From contig JAURYZ010000112.1 of NCBI GenBank assembly GCA_030653635.1, positions 1 through 10,203 on the forward strand: a stretch of 10,203 bases of DNA, read 5' to 3'. The translations under genes and the position numbers were made by a program. The notes under the pieces are model-generated. The model had not been told where the DNA came from. It saw only the letters and a list, made by a program, of their open reading frames with translations, and made no database searches. Positions 1-6,384 of this stretch are shown piece after piece. The stretch comes from Coriobacteriia bacterium (GTDB taxonomy: Bacteria; Actinomycetota; Coriobacteriia; Anaerosomatales; JAHIQC01). Every line of letters begins with the position of its first letter. Position 1 is the stretch's first letter.

Positions 1-252
1 TGCCTGCGAGCCCATGATGCTCAGTACGAGATCGACCGCAGAGCGATGATCCTGTCCAGCACTTCGGACTCCACCGTGATACGCCAGCACAGCATCTCCT
101 GCCGATATCCCGGCATGTATTGCCGAAAGGCCCGCCGCATCCCAGCGCTCGGAGTGCAACGCCTCGGTGGCCTGAGCCAAGAACTCCTGGGCCTTGGCCA
201 AATAGAGTCTCGAGTCGCTCTTGTTTGCAGGCCGCGTTCGGTCGGCCGACAT
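1..252 (-). CDS. HEPN-domain protein (toxin half of HEPN/MNT pair), C-terminus cut by window edge
   Basis: The first 84 residues are visible, starting at ATG 252-250; the rest lies beyond base 1. The translation is mostly helical: residues 14-34 (SRLYLAKAQEFLAQATEAL), then a second helix carrying AIHAGISAGDAVLAYHG at about 44-60, then RSAGQDHRSAVDL at 63-75. This matches the HEPN domains found next to minimal nucleotidyltransferases. R63 and H69 form an R-x5-H arrangement that could be the HEPN RNase motif (usually R-x4-6-H). No tyrosine follows two residues after the histidine, unlike the RX4HXY motif of the HepT toxins that are tri-AMPylated. The start codon shares one base with the stop of the upstream nucleotidyltransferase (TGATG), so translation is probably coupled. 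By family knowledge HEPN partners are ribonuclease toxins or nucleic-acid-binding proteins; that this one is toxic is inference. Confidence 0.75.
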   Translation of the reverse strand, partial: MSADRTRPANKSDSRLYLAKAQEFLAQATEALHSERWDAAGLSAIHAGISAGDAVLAYHGGVRSAGQDHRSAVDLVLSIMGSQA

Positions 253-860
253 CAGCCCATCACCTCAGATAATGGACGGCCCGATACGAGGATCCCCTCG
301 TCGCGAGCACGAACAAGAAAACCGCTCTGATTCATGGTAAGTGCCGAAACTGGCGACACGATCACGGATAGCGGCATCCCGTAGCGCCTGAAGAAGCGTG
401 GGCCTGCAATGTCGGCGCGGCGATTGGCTTCCAGAGCCGTTGCATCGTCCTTTACGACAAGGAGAACGTCGATGTCACTGCCAGGGCGAGTCTCCTCGTG
501 GGCCGCGCTTCCGAACAGGACCACACTCACCGCCGTGTCAGCGAAAGTATCTTCAAGCTGACCGACCAGATCGCCCAAGAACGAATCCTCGGCTTCCAAG
601 ACCGGCAGAACAATTGACTGCACCAGCAGGTTGTCGCGCACGAGTTCGTGGGTGATCGCCCTGCCTACCCGCCGGCGAGAAACCACGCCCAGACTCGCAA
701 GATGCTCGAGTGCCTTCGCCGCGCCCGGTTGGCTCAGATGTGCTAGGTCTGCAACCTGGCGACCGGTCAGCGGGGTCGTTTGATCAGCGAGCAATCGCAG
801 AACCGCAGTCCTTGCATGCCCACCGAAAAGAGCCGTGATGATATCTATACTGGAGTTCAT
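252..860 (-). CDS. Winged-helix nucleotidyltransferase (MNT, antitoxin-type partner of HEPN)
   Basis: From ATG 860 the protein has 202 residues. Residues about 8-75 form a winged helix-turn-helix of the ArsR/MarR type: a recognition-helix region GRQVADLAHLSQPGAAKALE, then the wing VVSRRRVGRAITHEL. Residues about 108-140 hold the polymerase-beta-type nucleotidyltransferase core VVLFGSAAHEE...GSDIDVLLVV. G117-S118 followed by D129-x-D131 is an exact GSX10DXD motif, as in MntA antitoxins. The third acidic residue expected in the later strand seems absent (MPLSVIVSP). In characterised HepT/MntA pairs the MNT adenylylates the HEPN toxin and neutralises it. The winged helix suggests this one also binds DNA and regulates its own operon. 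Start: TTG at 896 would add 12 residues, but neither start has a clear Shine-Dalgarno. I prefer ATG 860 because a likely -10 box and an inverted repeat fall between the two candidates. The gene overlaps the HEPN start by one base. Confidence 0.82.
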   Translation of the reverse strand: MNSSIDIITALFGGHARTAVLRLLADQTTPLTGRQVADLAHLSQPGAAKALEHLASLGVVSRRRVGRAITHELVRDNLLVQSIVLPVLEAEDSFLGDLVGQLEDTFADTAVSVVLFGSAAHEETRPGSDIDVLLVVKDDATALEANRRADIAGPRFFRRYGMPLSVIVSPVSALTMNQSGFLVRARDEGILVSGRPLSEVMG

Positions 861-861
861 G

Positions 862-885
862 TTATGAACACTAGAACATTCATAA
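862..885. promoter_or_regulatory. Inverted repeat, possible operator of the MNT-HEPN operon
   Basis: Perfect 7-bp arms TTATGAA (862-868) and TTCATAA (879-885) are separated by 10 bp, giving a 24-bp dyad of the size a dimeric winged-helix repressor would bind. It lies immediately upstream of the preferred ATG (860) and just downstream of the candidate -10 box at 902-897, so a bound protein would cover the transcription start. Autorepression by the winged-helix nucleotidyltransferase is inference. Confidence 0.4.
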
Positions 886-896
886 GTAGAACTCAA

Positions 897-902
897 GTTA
901 TA
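897..902 (-). promoter_or_regulatory. Candidate -10 box for the MNT-HEPN operon
   Basis: On the minus strand TATAAC (902-897) matches the TATAAT consensus at five of six positions, in a locally AT-rich patch. No good -35 hexamer is seen 16-18 bp upstream. Transcription would begin at about 890, which excludes the TTG start at 896 and supports ATG 860. This call rests on one hexamer only. Confidence 0.25.
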
Positions 903-918
903 TAGCCGTTCCCGTAGT

Positions 919-1035
919 CTACGCCGCGCTGGTCGCTACGGCGCTCTTCTCCTCGGCAGGTATCGCCAACATGAGCGCGTAGCGCACGAGCACGTAGAGC
1001 ACCATGAGCGTCGCGAAGCCATCCATGGCCATCAC
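919..1035 (-). pseudogene. C-terminal remnant of a small membrane protein (no convincing start)
   Basis: The minus frame ending at TAG 921-919 reads like real protein. It starts about residue YLATTAAGSFIPKLAV (1080-1033) and continues MAMDGFATLMVLYVLVRYAL and MLAIPAEEKSAVATSAA. It contains one strong membrane helix (ATLMVLYVLVRYALMLAIP) and a short charged tail, with mostly G/C third positions. The only in-frame starts are GTG 1035, ATG 1032 and ATG 1026, none with a ribosome binding site, and the coding-like signal begins upstream of them. The frame is open up to a stop at 1203-1201 but overlaps the end of the lipoprotein gene there without sensible sequence. I read it as the 3' end of a membrane-protein gene whose 5' part was lost. 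A genuine 38-residue single-helix protein starting at GTG 1035 is the alternative. I do not recognise the family. Confidence 0.4.
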
Positions 1036-1082
1036 GGCGAGCTTGGGGATGAACGATCCGGCCGCGGTGGTCGCCAGATAGC

Positions 1083-1775
1083 CTACTTCACCGCTTTGAT
1101 CGGGTACGGCAGCACAAAGATCGATGGGTCGATCTTCTTGCCCGCCGTGAGGTTCGTGAAGATGCGTCGCGTGGTGCGCAGCTCGTAGGGCGAGCCGTCG
1201 TCATTGGGAGTGTCGCCGCGTGTAAGCACACCGATGACATCGCCATTCATGGTCAGGTACGTGATGTCCTCGGTGTACCAGGAGTTCGCCGCCCCGGCCA
1301 AGTCGTCGAGCTTCTGGACCGTGTACACGACCCGCTCGGCCCCGGTCGCGTTGTCGCGACCATCTGCCGCGCTGTCGGTAGCCGGACGCGAGAACTCTGC
1401 CAGATAACGATCGACGCTGGCCACCGAAGGCTCGCAGTACTCGCCCTCGACTTCCACGAAGTACGCGGTCGTGCCGTCAGGTGACATGATGTCGCGCAGA
1501 TGCACGCCGTCTTGCCAGATCGAGTAGCGAAAGCGGCGGCCATCGAGCCACAGTGTTCCGGTGCCCTCGAATGACTTGTTGCCGTCGGCCTCGACGCTTT
1601 GAAGCTTGAAATCGCCCGTGAGAGAGTCGGCATCAAAGAACTGGTCCAGCGTCGGGTCCTTGATGACGCCGCCAGTCTTGCTCAAACCCCCCGAGCCGCC
1701 GCAGCCCGCAAGCGAACCGGCCACAAGCATTGCGCTCAGTACGATGAGTATCCCGTGCCTGAACCTTCGTGACAT
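1083..1775 (-). CDS. Lipoprotein with LolA-like fold
   Basis: A 230-residue secreted lipoprotein. Residues 1-25 are a lipoprotein signal peptide: basic MSRRFRHG, a hydrophobic core ILIVLSAMLVAG, and lipobox S-L-A-G-C with the lipidated cysteine at 25. A Gly/Ser linker follows. The mature part alternates short strands (GDFKLQSVEA, GTGTLWLDGRRFRYSIW, VHLRDIMSPDGTTAYFVEVEGEYC) and ends with DPSIFVLPYPIKAV. This order of strands, with a C-terminal 'D-x-x-x-F-x-LP' element, resembles LolA/LppX-type lipid-binding half-barrels of actinobacterial lipoproteins. The resemblance is by pattern only. The ATG at 1775 is preceded by AGGGGGAT about 7 bases upstream. It starts 19 bp downstream of the mltG stop, so it is probably co-transcribed with it. 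Its role is unknown; a surface lipid- or envelope-related function is a guess. Confidence 0.75.
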   Translation of the reverse strand: MSRRFRHGILIVLSAMLVAGSLAGCGGSGGLSKTGGVIKDPTLDQFFDADSLTGDFKLQSVEADGNKSFEGTGTLWLDGRRFRYSIWQDGVHLRDIMSPDGTTAYFVEVEGEYCEPSVASVDRYLAEFSRPATDSAADGRDNATGAERVVYTVQKLDDLAGAANSWYTEDITYLTMNGDVIGVLTRGDTPNDDGSPYELRTTRRIFTNLTAGKKIDPSIFVLPYPIKAVK

Positions 1776-1794
1776 CTGAAATCCCCCTGCTCGA

Positions 1795-2910
1795 CTAGAA
1801 GTTCTGGCGGTTGACCTTCACGGCCTTTTGGAACTGGTCGTAGGTTTCACAGAAGGTCTGCGAACCGTCCTTGCCCGTGAGCACGTAGTAGAGGTACTTC
1901 GTGTCGGCAGGGTGCGCAGCCGCCTCGAGCGAAGCGAGCCCGGGGTTGCTGATGGGACCGGGCGGCAGCCCGTCGTGCACGTAGGTGTTGTACGGCGTGT
2001 CACGCTTGGTGTCCTCGTAGGTCACCTTGTCGGAACCTACAGGCATCTCATAGAGCACAGTGGCGCAAAGCTGCAGACGCATACCCTTATTGAGGCGATT
2101 GTAGATGACCGAGGACACGAGCGGGCGCTCTTTGGCCACCTTGGCCTCACGCTCCAGGATCGATGCGATGGTAACCACGTCGAACACGGTGAGGTTCTTG
2201 GATGTGGCGAAGGTCATGTCGACGCTCGCCATGTTCTCGTCGAAAGCGTCGAGCATCTCGATGACGATCTGCTCAGACGTCGTGCCCTCCTTGATACGGT
2301 ACGTCGCCGGGAACAAGAAGCCCTCGAGCGAGCCGCCGTTAGTGTCGGCGAGATGCGGGCGATCGGCGGCAAACTGCGAGGCGCCGGTCGTGAGGAGCGC
2401 GAGCAGCTCATCTTCGGGCACGCCGGCCTGCTTGGCAAAGCGCGCGGCGATCTGCGTGATGGTGAAGCCCTCGGGGATCACGACGTCGTAATACACGATG
2501 TCGGGGCCCTTCGTGAGCTTGGCGAGCACGTCTTCGTACCGGCTACCGGTCACAAACGCGTACGTACCGGCCTTGAGCTTTCCGGCAACATCCGAGTTGC
2601 GCGCCTTGAGCCGGAACATGCGCGCGTTATCGACCACCCCCGCCGAGGAGAGCGTGCCGCCGATACCTGCGGTGCTCGTTCCCGAGTCGATCACGATTTC
2701 GACCGACTGCCCCGCGGCGATGCCCGAGCTGTCGGGCTTGAGCAGCAGGTACCAGCCGGTAGCGCCAGCGGTGAGCGCGAGCACGATGAGCAAGCCGAGT
2801 ATGGCCAAAGGCACCCGGCTGCGTTTGCGGGAGCGCGACGATCTCGTAGGGCGTTGGATGGTTCTGCTCGACATGAAGCCCCAATCAGGCGGCGATGATG
2901 TATCCGGCAT
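1795..2910 (-). CDS. mltG: Endolytic murein transglycosylase MltG (YceG-like)
   Basis: A 371-residue inner-membrane lytic transglycosylase that cleaves nascent glycan strands and so sets chain length and release points. It has a basic, Ser/Arg-rich cytoplasmic tail (about 14-33), one membrane helix (34-57), a LysM-like/alpha-beta region (68-145, e.g. VEIVIDSGTST, IPEGFTITQIA), and the YceG catalytic domain from about 190. Family signatures are EGFLFPATY (196-204), IASILEREA (248-256) with the expected catalytic Glu at 253, SSVIYNRL (266-272), SPYNTY-type TPYNTY (305-310), GLPPGPISNPG (314-324) and TKYLYYV (337-343). The usual LQ-x-DPTV is LQLCATV here (279-285) and the usual H-T-F is Q-T-F-C (351-354); see findings. 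ATG 2874 (MSSRTIQ) is an alternative start. Neither start has a strong Shine-Dalgarno, although GGGG lies 5 bases before 2874. The usual neighbours ruvX and aroE are absent. Confidence 0.93.
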   Translation of the reverse strand: MPDTSSPPDWGFMSSRTIQRPTRSSRSRKRSRVPLAILGLLIVLALTAGATGWYLLLKPDSSGIAAGQSVEIVIDSGTSTAGIGGTLSSAGVVDNARMFRLKARNSDVAGKLKAGTYAFVTGSRYEDVLAKLTKGPDIVYYDVVIPEGFTITQIAARFAKQAGVPEDELLALLTTGASQFAADRPHLADTNGGSLEGFLFPATYRIKEGTTSEQIVIEMLDAFDENMASVDMTFATSKNLTVFDVVTIASILEREAKVAKERPLVSSVIYNRLNKGMRLQLCATVLYEMPVGSDKVTYEDTKRDTPYNTYVHDGLPPGPISNPGLASLEAAAHPADTKYLYYVLTGKDGSQTFCETYDQFQKAVKVNRQNF

Positions 2911-2958
2911 GGTCGTTCACGGCGCCGCGCAGGCCTTGTGCCTCGGCGGCGCCTCAGT

Positions 2959-2964
2959 ATTCTA
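2959..2964 (-). promoter_or_regulatory. Candidate -10 box for mltG
   Basis: In the 101-bp gap upstream of mltG, TAGAAT (2964-2959, minus strand) matches TATAAT at five of six positions. No clear TTGACA-like hexamer is seen at the right distance. A 16-bp near-palindrome sits about where a -35 element would be. If real, it would give mltG and the downstream lipoprotein their own promoter. Confidence 0.25.
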
Positions 2965-2975
2965 CTTCGTGAAGC

Positions 2976-2991
2976 GTGTAGCATGCCACAC
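2976..2991. repeat. 16-bp near-perfect palindrome upstream of mltG
   Basis: GTGTAGCATGCCACAC is palindromic except for one symmetric pair (A/C at the fifth position from each end). Its centre is about 22 bp upstream of the candidate -10 box. It could be an operator, or a short hairpin behind the lipoprotein gene that ends at 3012. No T-run follows on the minus strand, so a rho-independent terminator is unlikely. Confidence 0.3.
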
Positions 2992-3011
2992 CGCGCAGCT
3001 CGCCCTACTCC

Positions 3012-3515
3012 CTACTTCTCGGTTCGCAAGATCTTGCCCGGGAAAATGCCCACATTTGGGATCTCAACCTGGACGTCCTCGCCCGTCACCTTGATGCTGA
3101 ACGGCACCGGGCTGTCACCCTGGATGTTGTCCTTGTTATAGGAGGCCGACACGTTGGGTCCGGAGACCGCCATGTTGAGCGACGCCAAGCCATTCGCATG
3201 CATCAAGCTGATGAACCTGAGCTTGTCGTCGCGACCCGTGCCTTTGACCTCGCCAAAGGACTGCAAGAAGCTCGCTGCGGGACCGTCATACTCACCGTTC
3301 ACCGTAAACGTCGCGTAGCCTTCGCACACGCCACCTTGGGCCACGCCGCCGCCCTTCTCGGTCAGCTGCATCGGCGTCGAATCGGCGCTAAGCGAAAAGA
3401 CCGACGCCTGCTCCTCCGATTTCGCGACACCGGCCGATCCGGCCGAATCCGAGCATCCAACAAGCGCAATCGACACGATCACCCCACACAGAGCAATGAC
3501 TCGCTTCCCCCTCAC
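3012..3515 (-). CDS. Small lipoprotein of unknown function, last gene of the liv-amidase operon
   Basis: A 167-residue protein with a lipoprotein signal peptide: MRGKR, a hydrophobic core VIALCGVIVSIA, and lipobox L-V-G-C with the cysteine at 21. A Ser/Ala/Gly-rich linker follows, then a compact, probably beta-rich domain (VCEGYATFTVNGEYDG, KLRFISLMHANGLASLNMAVSG, VPFSIKVTGEDVQVEIPNVG). I do not recognise the family. It starts with GTG 3515, preceded by the strongest Shine-Dalgarno of the window (AGGAGGAGG, 7 bases upstream), and lies 17 bp downstream of the amidase. It is therefore translated efficiently within the amidase/transporter operon. A role at the cell surface related to substrate capture is possible but unsupported. 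Confidence 0.75.
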   Translation of the reverse strand: MRGKRVIALCGVIVSIALVGCSDSAGSAGVAKSEEQASVFSLSADSTPMQLTEKGGGVAQGGVCEGYATFTVNGEYDGPAASFLQSFGEVKGTGRDDKLRFISLMHANGLASLNMAVSGPNVSASYNKDNIQGDSPVPFSIKVTGEDVQVEIPNVGIFPGKILRTEK

Positions 3516-3532
3516 GGAAAGCCCTCCTCCTC

Positions 3533-4438
3533 CTAGCGCGGCATCACATACCCATACTTGGCCAAAACGCTCTTCGGAAACTCAAAGCGCACGGTCATAA
3601 GCGGATCGACGACCTGGCAAAACTTGAGGTTGCCAACCAGACTCATGAGCATCGCGCCGTCGTTGAGAGGCATCCCCGCCACATCGGTCAGAAAGCCCAG
3701 CATGCGCGCAAGCGCATCCTTGTAGGCATCGTCGACCGTAGCCGCCGAGGCGATGACCGCCACGACCTCGTCGTTCTCAATGAAGGGCGTCGGCAACCCC
3801 GGAATCGGCACGACCTGCGCCGTGAGGCGCACGACGCCAGGCGTCTCAGCGCCGCAGATGACGACCTCGCCGTCACCCATGGCCGCGTGCATGTCACCGC
3901 AGCCGAATAGCGCGCCCTCGACGCCCACCGTGAGATACAGACTCGCTCCAGTGGTCACGAGCGTGCAATCCATGTTGCCGCCATGTCCGCCCGGAGTGCT
4001 GTTAGGAATCTCGCCCTCGGCCGGTGCCACGCCGATCACACCGAGCATCGGCTTTTGCTTGACCTCGATGAGGTCCTTAAAGATCACGGTGTCCTCGGTA
4101 TGCGTAAGAACGGTGGTCTCCATCTCGGTGATCATCTCGCCCATCCCGCCAACACCCGGGACCGTGACCATGACCGACGGGCCGGTGGCCCTAACCTCAA
4201 GCAGGTCGACGCGCAAAACATCGCCTGGCATCGTGCCCTCTATGTAGATCGGCCCTGAAGCCGGGTTCGTGATGCTCCAGTCCAGCGTCTCAAGCGTATC
4301 GGTCGACGTCTTTAGCTGACCGCTGAAGCAATCGTGGGTCTCTATCGAGATCTCCTCGCCCTGCTTGAGCCTCATGACCGGAACCACGTCCGGAGAAAAC
4401 GCGAAGAACGCCTTGTCTCGACTCAGTTCAGTTGCCAT
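3533..4438 (-). CDS. fmdA: Acetamidase/formamidase family amidohydrolase
   Basis: A 301-residue cytoplasmic enzyme of the FmdA/AmdA family, which hydrolyses formamide, acetamide or related short amides to ammonia and the acid. Visible family blocks are ETHDCFSGQ (33-41), NPASGPIYIEGTMPGDVLRVDL (58-79 region), PGGHGGNMDC (149-158), GALFGCGDMHAAMGDGE (175-191) and a C-terminal VRFEFPKSVLA. The His/Asp/Cys/Glu residues in the GGNMDC and GDMHAAMGDGE blocks are the conserved metal/active-site candidates of the family, and none is missing. The length suits the short bacterial/thermophile-type acetamidases rather than the longer 400-residue formamidases. ATG 4438 has GGAG about 5 bases upstream. The gene begins 24 bp after livM and ends 17 bp before a lipoprotein gene, so it is in the importer operon. 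This points to an amide as the imported substrate. The exact substrate cannot be read from sequence. Confidence 0.9.
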   Translation of the reverse strand: MATELSRDKAFFAFSPDVVPVMRLKQGEEISIETHDCFSGQLKTSTDTLETLDWSITNPASGPIYIEGTMPGDVLRVDLLEVRATGPSVMVTVPGVGGMGEMITEMETTVLTHTEDTVIFKDLIEVKQKPMLGVIGVAPAEGEIPNSTPGGHGGNMDCTLVTTGASLYLTVGVEGALFGCGDMHAAMGDGEVVICGAETPGVVRLTAQVVPIPGLPTPFIENDEVVAVIASAATVDDAYKDALARMLGFLTDVAGMPLNDGAMLMSLVGNLKFCQVVDPLMTVRFEFPKSVLAKYGYVMPR

Positions 4439-4462
4439 AGCTCCAACCTCTTTCTCGCGGTG

Positions 4463-5497
4463 TCACTTCTTACGTGCAAAGGGCAGTCGTATCTCCGAGC
4501 CGCCGATGATGCCCCCAGGCCGCCATATCAAGATGACGATGAGCAGGATCGCGACGGAAACCTCGGTCAGACCGTAGACCTCAAATGAGATGACGCCCGA
4601 GTTATTGAGCCAGCCTTCGAGCTGGCGCAGAAGTTCGCGCATGACCGTGACGATCACCGTGCCCGAAAACGCGCCCGAAATGCTTCCCGCGCCGCCGACA
4701 ACGAGCATCGTGAGCAACAGGAACGCCTCGGTGATGTAGAACGACTTGGGAGAGAACGAAGTGATGTAGTGCGCCCACAGTCCGCCGCCCACGCCCGCGA
4801 TAAACGAGCTGGCCACGAAGGAGAAGTAGCGCACTGCCACGACGTTGATTCCGATGGCTTTGGCGGCATGACGGTCATCGCGAGACGCGCGCAGGCGCAA
4901 CCCCAGCGACGACTCCCTGAACAAGTGCGCCGCCACAAGCGTGATGCACGCACCGATCACCGCGATCCACAACGTCGTGAAGAACGGTACGCCGAAGAAC
5001 GTGCGCGGTCCGTTGGTGACGTTGTCCCACTGGGTCATGATCACGTGGATAACAATGAGAGCTGCAAAAAGCGTGATGACGCCCACAGCGTCGGACAGCC
5101 GCATGAGCGGCCATGCTACGGCCGCCGCGACCGCAGCGGCAACGAAGCCGCCGATCAGGAGCGCAGGCAGCACCGGCATATTGATCTCCACAAGCGCCGG
5201 ATACATGTTGGGCACACCCATCGCCTTGACCGCGGCAGGCGTGGAGCAAATCGAGGCCACGAACGCGCCGATGCCCACGAATCCGACGTAGGTCCAGTTC
5301 AGGATCCCGGAGTTGCCCATGAACATCTGAAGTCCGAGCACCATGATCAGGCTGACGCACAGGTACGTGTACACGTCCACGAACACCGGCGGCGCAAATG
5401 CGTTCATCACGAATGCGACGAGCACCAGCACGGCGATGAGCGCCACGATCGTTGAGCGGTCCAGGACCGCATCGAGTATGGTCCGTTTCGACCTCAT
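4463..5497 (-). CDS. livM: Branched-chain amino acid/amide ABC transporter permease LivM
   Basis: A 344-residue integral membrane protein with 8-10 hydrophobic helices (e.g. 16-34, 43-60, 70-86, 107-129, 137-155, 172-192, 224-240, 255-275, 312-326). It is the second permease of a HAAT-type importer. The LivM-specific cytoplasmic coupling loop is clear: SSLGLRLRASRDDRHAAKAIGINVVAVRYFSFVASSFIAGVGGGLWA (196-242), followed by SPKSFYITEAFLLLTMLVVGGAGSISGAFSG (249-279) and the terminal WRPGGIIG. ATG 5497 overlaps the livH stop by four bases (ATGA) and has GAGGAG about 9 bases upstream inside livH, so the two permeases are translationally coupled. It should pair with LivH and bind the LivG/LivF ATPases. 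Family assignment is firm; substrate specificity is not encoded visibly here. Confidence 0.95.
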   Translation of the reverse strand: MRSKRTILDAVLDRSTIVALIAVLVLVAFVMNAFAPPVFVDVYTYLCVSLIMVLGLQMFMGNSGILNWTYVGFVGIGAFVASICSTPAAVKAMGVPNMYPALVEINMPVLPALLIGGFVAAAVAAAVAWPLMRLSDAVGVITLFAALIVIHVIMTQWDNVTNGPRTFFGVPFFTTLWIAVIGACITLVAAHLFRESSLGLRLRASRDDRHAAKAIGINVVAVRYFSFVASSFIAGVGGGLWAHYITSFSPKSFYITEAFLLLTMLVVGGAGSISGAFSGTVIVTVMRELLRQLEGWLNNSGVISFEVYGLTEVSVAILLIVILIWRPGGIIGGSEIRLPFARKK

Positions 5498-6384
5498 CCG
5501 ACACGCTCCTCGGTATAGCTGCCTCTGATGATGCCCTCAGGCCGAAACAGCAGAAACAGGATCACGATCACGAACATGAAGGCGTCTCGGTAGTTCACCA
5601 TCGATGCGGGAAGCGTGATGCTCAAAACGTTGAACAGCAGGCCGTAAACGAACCCGCCAACCACGGCCCCCATGAGCGAGTTCATGCCGCCCATGACCGT
5701 CGCGATAAACGCGATCAGCAGCGGTGCGGCGCCGATAAGTGGGTCGACCGATGACGATCGCCCGACCCAGAAGATCGAGACCACACCAGCCAGAAGACCG
5801 CTGATGATGAACGCCACCGAGATGACCATGTTGGCCTGCACACCCATGAGCCGGGTGGTGGTGAATTTGTCGGCTGCGGCGCGCATCGCGATGCCGAGCA
5901 CTGTGTACTTCATGAGTAGCGTAAGTCCCGCCAAAAGGACAACGGCGGTGATGATCGTGAGGATGTTGCGCAGCGGGGTGGTCACGCCAAACAGCGTGAC
6001 CGATGCGTTGAATGCTGCGGGCAACGGCACCGCACGTGCACGCGGGGAGACGATGAGCAGCACCGCGTTTTGCAGCAGAACGCTCACGGCGAACGATGTC
6101 ACGAGCATCGCATTCAGTGACTTGGTGCGCACCGGTCGAAACGCCACGAGCTCTGTCAGATAACTCGTGAGCGCCGCGAGAAGCACGGCGATGATCATGG
6201 TGGCCCACCAGGGCGTGGGCGTGTAGATGCCGAGCACGTACATCCCATACCCGGCGACCATGATGTACTCGCCGTATGCAAAGTTCACAAGCTTGAGGAT
6301 TCCGTACACGAACACCAGCCCGAGAGCCATGAGCGCATACAAGCTTCCTAGACTGAGCGTGTTGATCACAAACTCGCCGCTCAC
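5494..6384 (-). CDS. livH: Branched-chain amino acid/amide ABC transporter permease LivH
   Basis: A 296-residue polytopic membrane protein, the first permease of the importer. The N-terminus INTLSLGSLYALMALGLVFVYGILKLVNFAYGEYIMVAGY (7-46) is the LivH hallmark. The coupling loop KYTVLGIAMRAAADKFTTTRLMGVQANMVISVAFIISGLLAGVVSIFW lies at 159-206, followed by ATVMGGMNSLMGAVVGGFVYGLL (228-250) and the terminal LLFRPEGIIRG. About eight membrane helices are visible. It starts with GTG 6384, which overlaps the livF stop (GTGA, four bases), with GAGGTG about 6 bases upstream. Length and motifs are normal for the family. Confidence 0.95.
   Translation of the reverse strand: MSGEFVINTLSLGSLYALMALGLVFVYGILKLVNFAYGEYIMVAGYGMYVLGIYTPTPWWATMIIAVLLAALTSYLTELVAFRPVRTKSLNAMLVTSFAVSVLLQNAVLLIVSPRARAVPLPAAFNASVTLFGVTTPLRNILTIITAVVLLAGLTLLMKYTVLGIAMRAAADKFTTTRLMGVQANMVISVAFIISGLLAGVVSIFWVGRSSSVDPLIGAAPLLIAFIATVMGGMNSLMGAVVGGFVYGLLFNVLSITLPASMVNYRDAFMFVIVILFLLFRPEGIIRGSYTEERVG

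Noticed and set aside
1..1080. Larger defence island
   Set aside because: Only the HEPN/MNT pair is visible, at the window edge; no nuclease, helicase, integrase or CRISPR gene accompanies it here.
1828..2898. Long open frame of 356 codons on the plus strand opposite mltG
   Set aside because: Its translation is a low-complexity, Arg/His/Glu-rich shadow of the high-GC mltG codons; the minus-strand frame carries all the YceG family motifs.
4769..5455. Plus-strand open frame opposite livM (228 codons)
   Set aside because: The composition is Arg/His/Asp-rich without domains, typical of the antisense of a hydrophobic membrane protein in GC-rich DNA.
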